DNA from: Alphaproteobacteria bacterium | GTDB taxonomy: Bacteria; Pseudomonadota; Alphaproteobacteria; Rickettsiales; UBA3002 | Direction of reading: 5' to 3' | NCBI GenBank assembly: GCA_022841525.1 | Contig: JALHRI010000005.1 | Location: 1-40,970 of the forward strand | DNA: 40,970 bases | Shown here: in pieces, positions 1 through 8,101 of the stretch | Position numbering within the stretch: the stretch's first letter is position 1 | Layout of the letters: each line of letters starts with the position of its first letter | Notes under the pieces: model-generated | The model's database searches: none | What the model was told of the DNA's origin: nothing | The model's input: the letters and a program-made list of their open reading frames with translations, nothing else | Made by a program: the position numbers and the translations under genes

Positions 1-273
1 TCCTCGCTTCGCTCCTCGCAGTGACGGTACCTCTTGCTCGTCATTGCGAGAAAACATCGTTTTCGAAGCAATCCACTGGCCATCGCCACGCCGGCGCACG
101 TTTCGTTCTACCGCTGGGCTGCTTCCTCGCTTCGCTCCTCGCAGTGACGGTACCTCTTGCTCGTCATTGCGAGAAAACACCGTTTTCGAAGCAATCCACT
201 GGCCATCGCCACGCCCGCACACGTTTCGTTCTACCGCTGGACTGCTTCCTCGCTTCGCTCCTCGCAGTGACGA
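1..273. repeat. Tandem 123-base repeat made of palindromic elements
   Basis: The segment beginning TCCTCGCTTCGCTCC at 1 recurs at 124 and at 247, so there are two full 123-base units and a partial third that may continue from outside the window. Within the array each CGTCATTGCGAG is followed about 110 bases later by a near-complement CTCCTCGCAGTGACG, so each unit can fold as a long hairpin. The two units differ at a few bases only, for example CATCGTTTTC against CACCGTTTTC. Open frames here are repeat translations with no family resemblance and I do not call genes. Bases 274-391 hold no gene; the only structure seen is a small CACGA/TCGTG hairpin at 346-360. Confidence 0.85.
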
Positions 274-391
274 CAAAAAAATGCGAAATTTTTATAAAAC
301 CGTCATCAAATCGTCATCTTACCCGCCTATAGGCAGGTCGTGATGCACGAAAAAATCGTGGTCAGATAACATATAAATATAGGAGCAAGTG

Positions 392-901
392 ATGATTCAT
401 GAATCTGTAAGTGTTGGTGAAAGGTTAGCCGCCTTGGGAAATGAACAAAAACAAAATTTTTATAAAAATTTGATGGAGCTTTCTGGTCGTAAATATAGGG
501 AAGACAGCGGCAATATTGTATTAACTTGCGATAAGCCTCTTGTAACAACAGGAAGATGGATCTTCAAAAAAGAGACGCCAATGTCTCTCGAAGAATTTAG
601 GCCATTTTTTGCACGTATAATAGGTCAAGATCTTATTTCAGTTGGCGGCAGTGTTGCTTTTACTGAGAAGGACAATAGTTTCACAGTAGTAATTAAAAAT
701 GATCTGGCGAAAAAATTTCTTGAGGGAAAATCTCTGGCTGAAGCAGAAGAGGTTAACAAGCTGCATGGCGAAGCAATTGAAGAAGAGATAGAGCGTTCAC
801 ATAGTGAGGCCAATAAGATAAACGCTAGTGGCAAATGGGAGGAACTAGTCGCAGCCAAAGCTGCTGCTGCCGCCGCCGCTGAAAAAGGTCCCAAAAAATA
901 G
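392..901 (+). CDS. Hypothetical protein, alanine-rich C-terminus
   Basis: A 169-residue soluble protein that I do not recognise. ATG 392 is chosen because AGGAGC at 381-386 sits five bases upstream; the in-frame GTG at 389 would be only two bases away. The first 110 residues look like a compact mixed alpha/beta domain with no transmembrane segment. From about residue 115 the chain is charged and helical, rich in Glu, Ala and Ser, and it ends in a run of alanines followed by EKGPKK. The gene is richer in A+T than most of the window, which may point to a different origin. It stands alone between the tandem repeat and a palindromic terminator that it shares with the convergent gene on the other strand. 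No function is proposed. Confidence 0.7.
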   Translation: MIHESVSVGERLAALGNEQKQNFYKNLMELSGRKYREDSGNIVLTCDKPLVTTGRWIFKKETPMSLEEFRPFFARIIGQDLISVGGSVAFTEKDNSFTVVIKNDLAKKFLEGKSLAEAEEVNKLHGEAIEEEIERSHSEANKINASGKWEELVAAKAAAAAAAEKGPKK

Positions 902-922
902 CCTTATCAAGCGACCAACACG

Positions 923-953
923 GGGGACACAATAATTCATTGTGTCCCCTTTT
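923..953. terminator. Palindromic bidirectional terminator, GGGGACACAAT repeat
   Basis: Perfect 11-base arms GGGGACACAAT (923-933) and ATTGTGTCCCC (939-949) enclose a five-base loop and are followed by TTTT on the + strand. It lies between two convergent genes, so it can end transcription from both. The same palindrome recurs at 3393-3417 and 3444-3470, so it is also a dispersed repeat. Confidence 0.75.
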
Positions 954-959
954 GCGTGT

Positions 960-1418
960 TTAGCGCGTCACCATCCATATTTCCTCTGCGGCGATGAGCA
1001 GCCGCGCTTCGCCTTGTTTCATACCAAATGCACCGTGGCGAATAGCGGCGGGCAGCGTGCTGTCTTTCAGCGTCGTGCGGGTGGTTTTTGGCGGCATAAA
1101 TCCCGCTTTTACGAAGCGCTGCACCTGCAGGCGAAGCGTGCTGGTGCAATCCGTCGCCGCGCCGCTGCCGCTGCGCAGCAGCACCACCTGCAAGCCTTCT
1201 ATTTCCGGTGCGCCGCAACCAGCGACCTGATCGGGATTGAGCGCCTTTTGCCAGGCGCTGGCGCGCGTCAGCGTGTTTAGGTGCGGATAGGCGGTGGGCG
1301 CGTGCGTGCTGGCCTGAGGTGCTGCCGCCTCTTTCGGCGGGGCGTTAAAATTACCAGCAAACAGCATGTAGCCGATAAAGGCAAGAAACAGCCAGTTCAT
1401 CCATTTTGGCGAGCGCAT
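960..1418 (-). CDS. Hypothetical membrane-anchored protein
   Basis: A 152-residue protein with one hydrophobic segment near the N-terminus (about residues 8-24, WLFLAFIGYMLFAGNF), then a Pro/Ala-rich linker to about residue 45 and a globular remainder, so it is probably anchored in the inner membrane with the domain in the periplasm. The segment around residue 130-147 (FGMKQGEARLLIAAEEIW) faintly recalls the end of FKBP-type peptidyl-prolyl isomerase domains, but the fit is weak and I would not name it so. Two cysteines (in AGCGAPE and ATDCTST) could pair. It faces the gene at 392 and uses the shared palindromic terminator. Upstream lies a repeat region, so it is probably transcribed alone. 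Confidence 0.6.
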   Translation of the reverse strand: MRSPKWMNWLFLAFIGYMLFAGNFNAPPKEAAAPQASTHAPTAYPHLNTLTRASAWQKALNPDQVAGCGAPEIEGLQVVLLRSGSGAATDCTSTLRLQVQRFVKAGFMPPKTTRTTLKDSTLPAAIRHGAFGMKQGEARLLIAAEEIWMVTR

Positions 1419-1467
1419 GGCTTTCTCTTTACCTCTAAAATCACTGCACCGCGAGCATATTTTAGCG

Positions 1468-1619
1468 CGTCATTGCGAGGAGCGAAGCGAGGAAGCAGCA
1501 TAGGTCACCCTGAGTGAAACGAAGGGTCTCCTTCATAACTCGCGAGATTCTTCGCTTCGCTCAGAATGACAGAATGTAGCAACGCCCGCTGGATTGCTTC
1601 GCTGTCGCTCGCAATGACG
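1468..1619. repeat. Nested palindromic repeat
   Basis: The outer arms are CGTCATTGCGAGGAGCGAAG... (1468-1497) and its near-complement ending ...CTCGCAATGACG (1590-1619). Inside sits a second inverted pair: GTCACCCTGAGTGAAACGAA... (1504-1530) against GAGATTCTTCGCTTCGCTCA... (1544-1570). The outer type is the same as the repeat at 1-273. The inner type is a different family, so one palindrome appears to have entered another. The whole gap 1419-1721 has no convincing gene. Confidence 0.8.
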
Positions 1620-1721
1620 ATTGTGTCTCTTCAGTTGCAGGCAGGAGCAAATCTGCACGAAAAACACGGGTAGGGCACAAGTTCGCTCGCTGCACGAGGG
1701 GTGTTTACCTACAATCACTCC

Positions 1722-2465
1722 ATGAGCCAGCCCATGCCAGATCACCTGCCCCCATCTCTCACCGCTGAGGACGTTGGTGCGTATCTTCGCGCCCATCCGA
1801 ATTTCCTCACTGATCACCCCGAACTGCTCGAAGCGCTGATTCCGCCTGCGCAAAATCATGGGCGCGGCGTGGTCGATTTTCAGTTCTACGCGATTGATCA
1901 TCTGCGCAGCGCCAGCCGCAAACTGAAAGACAGATTTCAGCGGCTCATCACCTCAGCGCAGGATAATTTATCGGTGCAGCATCAGGTGCATGAAGCCATA
2001 CTCTCGATGATGCGCGCGCGCACGGCCGAGCAGTTGCTGGGCGCCATCACGATTGATCTGGCGCGCCTGTTCGATGTGGATGTGGTGCGGCTAGTGCTGG
2101 AATCTGACCTCGCGGGGCTGCAGGAAACCTACTATCCGGAAGATCATTATTCCGGCATCAGCTTTATGCCCTCAGGCATGGCTTCGGCAGCGCTGATGCA
2201 AGAAAACGTGCGGCTGATTGCCGATACGCAGGCCGAACCGCCGATTGGTTTTGAGATGATTTTTGCCGATTGCTCAAGCCTGGTGCGCTCCTGCGCGCTG
2301 CTGCGGCTGAAGCTCGATCGCTCCGGCAAAACCGCGCTGCTGGCCTTTGGCGTGCGCGCGAGCGGTCATTTCAACCCCGCCCAATCCGCAGATTTGCTGA
2401 AATTTTTAGGCGATGTCACCGCCATCAAGCTGGATGAGACGCTCGAGCGTGGCGAGTTATTGTAA
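1722..2465 (+). CDS. DUF484 family protein
   Basis: A 247-residue cytoplasmic protein of the DUF484 family. The family pattern is visible: an N-terminal segment with YLRAHPNFLTDHPELLEAL (about residues 22-40), a long helical linker with the RLITSAQDNLSVQHQVHEAI stretch, and a GAF-like C-terminal domain. The biochemical role is not established; in many proteobacteria the gene sits directly before xerC, as here, with ten bases between stop and start. ATG 1722 is used. An in-frame GTG at 1701 has a GAGGGG directly against it, and ATG 1734 is also possible, so the start is uncertain. It is probably cotranscribed with xerC. Confidence 0.8.
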   Translation: MSQPMPDHLPPSLTAEDVGAYLRAHPNFLTDHPELLEALIPPAQNHGRGVVDFQFYAIDHLRSASRKLKDRFQRLITSAQDNLSVQHQVHEAILSMMRARTAEQLLGAITIDLARLFDVDVVRLVLESDLAGLQETYYPEDHYSGISFMPSGMASAALMQENVRLIADTQAEPPIGFEMIFADCSSLVRSCALLRLKLDRSGKTALLAFGVRASGHFNPAQSADLLKFLGDVTAIKLDETLERGELL

Positions 2466-2475
2466 GGGAGCACCC

Positions 2476-3384
2476 ATGCACCCGCCGTTTTTAAGCGAGT
2501 TTTTAGACGATCTGCGCGCGGTGCGCGGCGCGTCTGAGCATAGCACCGCCGCTTACGGCCGCGATCTGCGCGATTTTTATGCGTTCATGCAGCTTCATCG
2601 GGGCGAGCCGCTTACTGCATCTAAGGTGGCCGACTTGAAAGAGCGCGATGTTCGCGCCTGGCTGGCCGCACGGATGCAGCGCGGACTGGTAGCTTCCAGC
2701 AATGCGCGCGCCCTCTCGGCGCTGCGTTCTTACGTGCGCTATTTGCACCGCGTGCATGGCATCGAAAACGCGGCGATATTGCAGGTCGCCTCGCCAAAAA
2801 TCCCCAAAGCGCTGCCCAAAGCGCCGAGTGAAGATCAGGCAATGAGCGCGCTTTCAGCGCTCGAGGAAGAAGAGGGCACCGCTGCGCCGTGGGTTGCCGC
2901 GCGCAATCACGCGCTTGCCATGCTGCTGTATGGCTGCGGCCTGCGCATTGCCGAGGCGCTAGCGCTTGCCCCCGGCGATATTGCAGGAGATAGCATCCGC
3001 ATTCTGGGTAAGGGCGGTAAAGAACGCATCGTGCCGCTGCTTGCGGTGGTGCGCCGCGCGCTTCACGATTATCTCGCACTTTCGCCCTATCATCCGCACA
3101 ACAATGCGCTGCCACTGTTTGTAGGCGTGCGCGGCGGCGCGCTGCAGCCCGCCATTTTTCAGCGTTTGCTACAAACCATGCGCCGCAGCTACGGCTTGCC
3201 GGAAAGCCTGACTCCGCACGCGCTGCGTCACGGGTTTGCCACCCATTTGCTCAGCCGAGGTGCGGATCTGCGCGATATTCAGGAGCTGCTGGGCCATGCC
3301 TCGCTCAGCACCACCCAGCGCTACACGAAGGTGGATCAGGCGCGGCTGCTTAAGGCCTATCAAAGCGCCCATCCGCGCGCGTAA
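2476..3384 (+). CDS. xerC: Tyrosine recombinase XerC
   Basis: A 302-residue site-specific recombinase that with XerD resolves chromosome dimers at dif during division. The N-terminal SAM-like core-binding domain (about residues 1-95) is followed by the catalytic domain. The catalytic set can be read: Arg in YGCGLRIAEAL, Lys in LGKGGKERIVPL, His and Arg in LTPHALRHGFATHLL, His in LLGHASLSTTQRY, and the nucleophilic Tyr at the end of that motif (about residue 283). ATG 2476 follows AAGGGAG at 2464-2470. The longer reading from 2413 overlaps DUF484 and adds residues foreign to the family. XerC against XerD is decided by the DUF484 neighbour, so the paralogue name is likely but not certain. Confidence 0.88.
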   Translation: MHPPFLSEFLDDLRAVRGASEHSTAAYGRDLRDFYAFMQLHRGEPLTASKVADLKERDVRAWLAARMQRGLVASSNARALSALRSYVRYLHRVHGIENAAILQVASPKIPKALPKAPSEDQAMSALSALEEEEGTAAPWVAARNHALAMLLYGCGLRIAEALALAPGDIAGDSIRILGKGGKERIVPLLAVVRRALHDYLALSPYHPHNNALPLFVGVRGGALQPAIFQRLLQTMRRSYGLPESLTPHALRHGFATHLLSRGADLRDIQELLGHASLSTTQRYTKVDQARLLKAYQSAHPRA

Positions 3385-3392
3385 ACCGTTTG

Positions 3393-3417
3393 GGGACACA
3401 ATAAATTAATGTGTCCC
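3393..3417. repeat. GGGACACA palindrome, copy 2
   Basis: GGGACACA (3393-3400) pairs with TGTGTCCC (3410-3417) around an A/T loop, directly behind xerC. It is a less perfect copy of the palindromes at 923 and 3444 and may act as a terminator for xerC. Confidence 0.65.
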
Positions 3418-3443
3418 AAGAACAGATCAATGGCTTACGATTT

Positions 3444-3470
3444 TGGGACACAATGATTTATTGTGTCCCA
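3444..3470. terminator. TGGGACACAAT palindrome, copy 3
   Basis: Perfect 11-base arms TGGGACACAAT (3444-3454) and ATTGTGTCCCA (3460-3470), loop GATTT. It lies eight bases past the stop of the small minus-strand gene, preceded by TTTT on one side, so it can end convergent transcription from xerC and from the putA unit. Confidence 0.7.
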
Positions 3471-3478
3471 CATTCTTG

Positions 3479-3742
3479 TTAGGCTTTTTTAAGGGCCTCG
3501 AAGGCGAGCGCGAGAATGCTTTTTACATGCTCTTCGGGCTTGATGCGGCCGGTGCGCATATTATCGGCGACAAGCTTGGCCAGATCATCGGGCATTTCTT
3601 TAGGCACCACGGCGAAACCAGAAGCCTCAATCGCGCGCAGTACGGCCTGCGCCTGCTTGGTGTAGTCTTCAAAAAAATACGAGCTGTCGGCTTTTTTAAT
3701 CGCCTCGGCGATGGTGTGTTTAATCTGTTTTTGTGCAGACAT
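3479..3742 (-). CDS. Small hypothetical protein downstream of putA
   Basis: An 87-residue soluble, mostly helical protein beginning MSAQKQIKHTIAEAIKKADS. I do not recognise the family. It starts one base after the putA stop codon, so it is very likely the last gene of the putA transcript and translated by re-initiation. Conserved-looking features are SSYFFEDYTKQ near residue 20-30 and a C-terminal helix rich in Leu and Ala. A longer reading from 3874 would run inside putA and is rejected. Two palindromic terminator-like repeats follow it. Whether it serves proline metabolism or merely shares the promoter cannot be told from sequence. Confidence 0.7.
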   Translation of the reverse strand: MSAQKQIKHTIAEAIKKADSSYFFEDYTKQAQAVLRAIEASGFAVVPKEMPDDLAKLVADNMRTGRIKPEEHVKSILALAFEALKKA

Positions 3743-3743
3743 C

Positions 3744-6700
3744 TTAGCGCAACAAATCGAGGTTGCCGCCAATCGCGGCGGTGTTGATGGTGGTGGTACG
3801 CTCCGCGCAGAAGCGTGGCAAATAATGCGGGCCGCCAGCTTTCGGCCCCGTGCCCGATAGACCCTCGCCGCCAAAGGGCTGGACGCCTACCACCGCACCA
3901 ATCATGCTGCGGTTCACGTAGCGATTGCCGATATGCATGCGGCGCATGAAATGATCAATCTGCGACGGCAGGCGCGAATGCAGCCCAAAGGTCAGGCCGT
4001 AACCGCTGGCGTGAATAGCCTCAATCAGCGCGGCTAACTCTTTCGCCTTAAAGCTGACCATATGTAGCACTGGGCCGAACTGTTCTTCTTTCAGCTGCGC
4101 CATAGTTTCCAGGCCAAACACGTGCGGTGCCACGTAGCTATCGCTGCCAGCAATCTCTGGGGCGAGTGGTGCGCTGTGCGACCAGCGCGCGGTGCGGCGC
4201 GTGGCATCGATATGGGCGAGGAGCGTTTGCTGCGCTTGCCCATCAATCACAGCGGCAACATCGGTGGAAAATTTCAAGGGCGAGCCGACACGCAAACAAT
4301 CCATCGCATCGCACAGCAGCGTGCGCAGCGCCGGCGCAATCTCTTCCTGCACGCATACAAGTCTCAGCGCGGAGCAGCGCTGACCCGCCGAACCAAACGC
4401 ACTTACTAGAATATCATCCACCGCCTGTTCGATCAGCGCCGAGGAGTCGATCACCATCGCGTTGAGGCCGCCCGTTTCGGCAATCAGCGGCACGATGGGG
4501 CCATCTTTCGCCGCCAGCGAGCGCTGGATAATTTTCGCGACTTGCGTCGATCCGGTGAACACAACGCCCGCCACCTGCGGATGGTTCACCAGCGCAGCAC
4601 CCAAGGTTTCACCCGCACCGCACATGAGCTGCAGCACGTCGCGGCCAATACCAGCTTGATGCAGCGCCTCCACCGCGATGGCGGCAATTGCAGGGGTTTG
4701 TTCTGCAGGCTTGGCGATCACTGCGTTACCAGTCACCAACGCGGCGGCCACCTGACCGATGAAAATGGCGAGCGGGAAATTCCACGGGCTGATTGCCACC
4801 CACACGCCGCGGCCATGAAGGCTGAGCACGTTGCTCTCGCCCGTGGGGCCAGGCATGGTCTGCGGCGCCCCGATGCGTTCAGCTTCGTCTGCATAGTATC
4901 TGAGAAAATCGACCGCTTCGCGCAGCTCGGCGATGCAGTCGTAAATGGTTTTTTTGCCTTCGCGCATCAGCACACTGAAAATGCGTGCCTGATCTTCTTC
5001 CAGCGCGTCCGCCGCCTTGCGCAAACACGCCGCGCGCACAGATACCGGCGCATCGCTCCAGCCTGGGTAGGCCGCGCGGGCACGGGAAAAGGCAGCATCC
5101 ACCTCGCCCGGTGCAGCATCCGCCGGCACGCGGTACGGCTTGGCGTGCTCTGCGCTAAGCGCGGTTTCAAGCGCTGCGTAATAATCGCGGTAGCCCAAAT
5201 CCGCCCCGCGCGAATTTTTGCGCGTAGCACCATAAATATCCGCCGGTAGAGCAATATTTTCAGCAGGTTTGCACTGCATGTCGCGGCTAAGGGTGATGGG
5301 GCTTTGGGTCAGCGCATCAACCGGGGTATCGCGGTCCATCAGCAAATGCACGAAGGAGGTATTGGCGCCATTTTCCAGCATGCGGCGAATGAGGTAGGCG
5401 AGCAGATCTTTATGCTCCCCCACCGGCGCGTAGACGCGGCTGCGGAAATTCTCGGCAATCAGCTGCGCGTGCAGGCTTTCGCCCATACCGTGCAGACGCT
5501 GAAATTCAAACCGCTCAGGCGCCACGCGGGCAAGCTCGGCCATTTCTAAAATCGTCGCCACTGTCACGGCGTTGTGACTGGCGAACTGCGCATAAAACAG
5601 ATCGGCGTGGTGCAGCATTTTCTGCGCGCACGCAAGGTAGGAAAGATCGGTGTAAGGCTTGTACGTAAACACCGGATAGCCAGGAAGCCCCATGATTTGC
5701 GCGTGTTTAATTTCACTATCCCAGTACGCACCTTTAACCAGGCGCAGCGGGATGCGCTTGCCGGTTTCGCGCGCAAGCTGCGCAAGAAAATCGAGCACAT
5801 AAAACGCACGTTTCTGGTAGGCCTGCAGCACGAAGCCAATCCCGTCAAATCCGGCAAAATCTCCGTCGCGCAGTAAGGCTTCGTACAGATCAAGCTCGAT
5901 ATCCAGCCGGTTTGCCTCCTCCGCATCGAGCGAGACGGCGATGTCGTGCTTTTTGGCTTCTAAAATAATGTTTTTCAGGCGCGGCAGAAGTTCACTCATC
6001 ACCAGATCACGGTGGATGTTCTGATAGCGCGGATGCAGCGCGGAGAGCTTAATCGAAATGCCGGGCTTGACTGCCCAGTGGCCACTGCGTCCCTTGGCCA
6101 CGGCGGCAATCCCCTCCATGTAGGCGCGCACGTAGCCTTCGGCCTGCGGCTGAGAGCGCGCCCCTTCGCCCAAAATATCGTACGACATCATGTAGCCGTT
6201 TTTTTCTGCCGCGCGGGCATGATCAATCGCTTCTGATAAACTCTCGCCCATCACGAACTGGCCGCCTATCACCTTCATCGCGCTGCGCAGGGCTTGGCGA
6301 ATCACCGGCTCGCCGGAACGTTTCACAAGGCTGCCAAACCACGAGGCAAGCGAATCCTCCTGACCCATATTGACCACGCTGCCGGTAATCATCAGCGCCC
6401 AGGTGGAAGCATTCACCAGGCTCGATTCGCTTTTGCCTAAATGCTCCCTCCAATTGCCGGTGGCAAACGTATCTTCAATCAGGCTATCTGCGGTGTGGCT
6501 GTCGGGGATGCGAAGCAGCGCCTCGGCCAGACACAGCATGGCGATGCCTTCTTGCGTCGACAGGCCGTAATCGTGCAAAAACGCCTCGATCATGTTGCTG
6601 TGGCCGCTGCCGCGCTGATGGCTGATCAGTGCGGCCGCACGTGCGCGGGCGCGTGTATCGAGTGCTTCGATGGGCGCGGTGACATGCAGCAAATGCTGCA

Positions 6701-6797
6701 CACACCGCGTTTCATCTTCCAGCGCGTGCTGGGCGATGTCGCGGCGAATATCTTCGGTGGTGCGGCTCTGCTCTGCGGGCTGTAAACGTGCGCTCAT
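3744..6797 (-). CDS. putA: Bifunctional proline dehydrogenase / glutamate-semialdehyde dehydrogenase PutA
   Basis: A 1017-residue enzyme oxidising proline to glutamate in two steps (FAD-dependent proline dehydrogenase, then NAD-dependent P5C dehydrogenase) with the intermediate channelled. The proline dehydrogenase half (about residues 170-490) shows GISIKLSALHPRYQ, RLVKGAYWDSEIKHAQ and FEFQRLHGMGE. The aldehyde dehydrogenase half (about 560-1000) shows SPWNFPLAIFIGQVAAAL, VVFTGSTQVAK, the AETGGLNAM glutamate motif, the catalytic Cys in SAGQRCSALRL near residue 800, EEQFGPVLHM and QPFGGEGLSGTGPKAGGPH. The length fits the short class without the N-terminal ribbon-helix-helix DNA-binding domain, so it should not repress itself. 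ATG 6797 (MSARLQPAEQ) is preferred over 6884, which adds 29 residues with no family match. Membrane-associated respiratory coupling is expected. Confidence 0.92.
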   Translation of the reverse strand: MSARLQPAEQSRTTEDIRRDIAQHALEDETRCVQHLLHVTAPIEALDTRARARAAALISHQRGSGHSNMIEAFLHDYGLSTQEGIAMLCLAEALLRIPDSHTADSLIEDTFATGNWREHLGKSESSLVNASTWALMITGSVVNMGQEDSLASWFGSLVKRSGEPVIRQALRSAMKVIGGQFVMGESLSEAIDHARAAEKNGYMMSYDILGEGARSQPQAEGYVRAYMEGIAAVAKGRSGHWAVKPGISIKLSALHPRYQNIHRDLVMSELLPRLKNIILEAKKHDIAVSLDAEEANRLDIELDLYEALLRDGDFAGFDGIGFVLQAYQKRAFYVLDFLAQLARETGKRIPLRLVKGAYWDSEIKHAQIMGLPGYPVFTYKPYTDLSYLACAQKMLHHADLFYAQFASHNAVTVATILEMAELARVAPERFEFQRLHGMGESLHAQLIAENFRSRVYAPVGEHKDLLAYLIRRMLENGANTSFVHLLMDRDTPVDALTQSPITLSRDMQCKPAENIALPADIYGATRKNSRGADLGYRDYYAALETALSAEHAKPYRVPADAAPGEVDAAFSRARAAYPGWSDAPVSVRAACLRKAADALEEDQARIFSVLMREGKKTIYDCIAELREAVDFLRYYADEAERIGAPQTMPGPTGESNVLSLHGRGVWVAISPWNFPLAIFIGQVAAALVTGNAVIAKPAEQTPAIAAIAVEALHQAGIGRDVLQLMCGAGETLGAALVNHPQVAGVVFTGSTQVAKIIQRSLAAKDGPIVPLIAETGGLNAMVIDSSALIEQAVDDILVSAFGSAGQRCSALRLVCVQEEIAPALRTLLCDAMDCLRVGSPLKFSTDVAAVIDGQAQQTLLAHIDATRRTARWSHSAPLAPEIAGSDSYVAPHVFGLETMAQLKEEQFGPVLHMVSFKAKELAALIEAIHASGYGLTFGLHSRLPSQIDHFMRRMHIGNRYVNRSMIGAVVGVQPFGGEGLSGTGPKAGGPHYLPRFCAERTTTINTAAIGGNLDLLR

Positions 6798-6905
6798 GGT
6801 AGGTGTTGCTAGCGTGATTTTATAGCGCTGTAAAGTGCAGCGCTGTAGTGGCGTATAAGAAATAGCGCTTTGTAATCTTCGCATTCGCCATTAGTTTGGT
6901 GCGCT

Positions 6906-7034
6906 ATGTCGCACGATGTTCATCACCATTTTTTCACGCGCGCAGGCGGGGTCAGCGAGGGGCAGATGTTATGTATGCCGATAATGGTGGTCGGCGCATG
7001 GCTGATCTGGCGCAGTCGAAAGCAGGCTGCATGA
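6906..7034 (+). pseudogene. Chimeric remnant: pgeF 5' end fused to lgt 3' end
   Basis: An open 42-codon frame from ATG 6906 to TGA 7034. Its first half reads HHHFFTRAGGVSEG, matching the N-terminus of PgeF at 8094 (RHHFFTRHGGVSEG). Its second half reads QMLCMPIMVVGAWLIWRSRK, then QAA, matching the C-terminus of Lgt at 21167 (QLLCVPMMFVGSWLVWRSRK, then HAA), with 16 of 23 positions identical and the others conservative. The join falls at a shared GGGGC-like run and keeps the frame. The TGA overlaps the midA start as ATGA, exactly as the intact lgt overlaps midA copy 2. It is best read as the scar of a duplicated lgt-midA-pgeF operon after an internal deletion. It could still be translated as a tiny one-helix membrane peptide and may couple translation into midA. 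Confidence 0.8.
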
Positions 7035-8101
7035 GCGCGCTGTTACCTATCATTAAAGAAAGAATTGCGGCGCAGGGAAGTTTGTCGGTGGCTGAATATA
7101 TGGCGCTGTGCATGAGCCATAAAGACCATGGCTATTACCCGACACGTGACCCATTGGGCCTCAGTGGTGATTTTGTGACTTCGCCGGAAATATCCCAGAT
7201 TTTTGGTGAAATGATCGGGATCTGGGTGGCAGAAACCTGGCGGCAAATGGGCTCGCCGCCGCTGCGTTTGGTGGAGCTAGGGCCGGGTCGCGGCACGCTG
7301 ATGCGCGATGCGCTACGCGCCACCGCCAAGCAGGCCGGCTTTCACGAAAGCATGACGGTGCATATGATCGAAATCAGTCCGGTGCTGGCGAATGCGCAGT
7401 ACCATGCGCTGCGGCACTCCCATCCGCGCATTGAATGGCTCGACACTATCGACAAAGTGCCTGAAGGCTTTACCATCATCGTTTCCAATGAATTTTTTGA
7501 TACGCTGCCGATCAAGCAATTCGTGATGACGCCAGAAGGCCTTCGTGAGCGGCGCATCCATGTCGATGAACATGGCCATTTGGCACTTATGCTGGGGCCG
7601 GCAGGCTTATCCTTAAGCAAAAGTTCCGACGCCACGATTGCAAACGGCACCATCCTCGAGCAAAACGCGGCGGCACGCAGCATCATGCGCCATATCGCCG
7701 AGCGCATTGCAACCTATGGCGGCGCAAAGCTGGCGATTGATTACGGGTATTTTGATGAGCCACATAAAGATACGCTGCAGGCATTGTGGCAGCATACATA
7801 CCATCCTATTTTGCACGATCCTGGCGAGGCCGATATTTCTGCCCATGTCGATTTTTTAAGTCTGGCCAATATCGCGGTAGAAGCAGGGCTATACGCAACA
7901 CCGCCCACCACGCAGGGAGAATTTCTGCATGCCATGGGTGGCGATGTGCGGCTGAAAATGCTCAGCCAGATCGCCACGCCCGAGCAGCAAAAAGAATTGC
8001 ACGAGGGCTACACGCGGTTGGTGGATCGGTATGCGATGGGCGAATTGTTCAAGGTGCTTGCCGTCTCGTCGCAGCCACACATAGTGGGGTGGAGTGGGTA
8101 A
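7031..8101 (+). CDS. MidA/NDUFAF7-type SAM-dependent methyltransferase, copy 1
   Basis: A 356-residue member of the MidA (DUF185) family; the mitochondrial member NDUFAF7 methylates an arginine of a complex I subunit, so a role in complex I assembly is plausible but not proven for bacteria. The SAM-binding motif is LVELGPGRGTLMRDALRA (about residues 78-95), with further family motifs GDFVTSPEISQIFGEM, SNEFFDTLPIKQ, LAIDYGY and DISAHVDFLSL. ATG 7031 is supported by alignment with copy 2 at 20088-21170, which begins at the same residue. It is the first full gene after the pgeF'/lgt' remnant and overlaps pgeF by eight bases. Having two full MidA genes in 14 kb is unusual; both keep every visible motif. 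Confidence 0.88.
   Translation: MSALLPIIKERIAAQGSLSVAEYMALCMSHKDHGYYPTRDPLGLSGDFVTSPEISQIFGEMIGIWVAETWRQMGSPPLRLVELGPGRGTLMRDALRATAKQAGFHESMTVHMIEISPVLANAQYHALRHSHPRIEWLDTIDKVPEGFTIIVSNEFFDTLPIKQFVMTPEGLRERRIHVDEHGHLALMLGPAGLSLSKSSDATIANGTILEQNAAARSIMRHIAERIATYGGAKLAIDYGYFDEPHKDTLQALWQHTYHPILHDPGEADISAHVDFLSLANIAVEAGLYATPPTTQGEFLHAMGGDVRLKMLSQIATPEQQKELHEGYTRLVDRYAMGELFKVLAVSSQPHIVGWSG

Noticed and set aside
21-343. Two overlapping open frames of about 100 codons at the left edge
   Set aside because: They are translations of the 123-base tandem repeat, with the same peptide twice and no ribosome binding site; repeat structure explains them.
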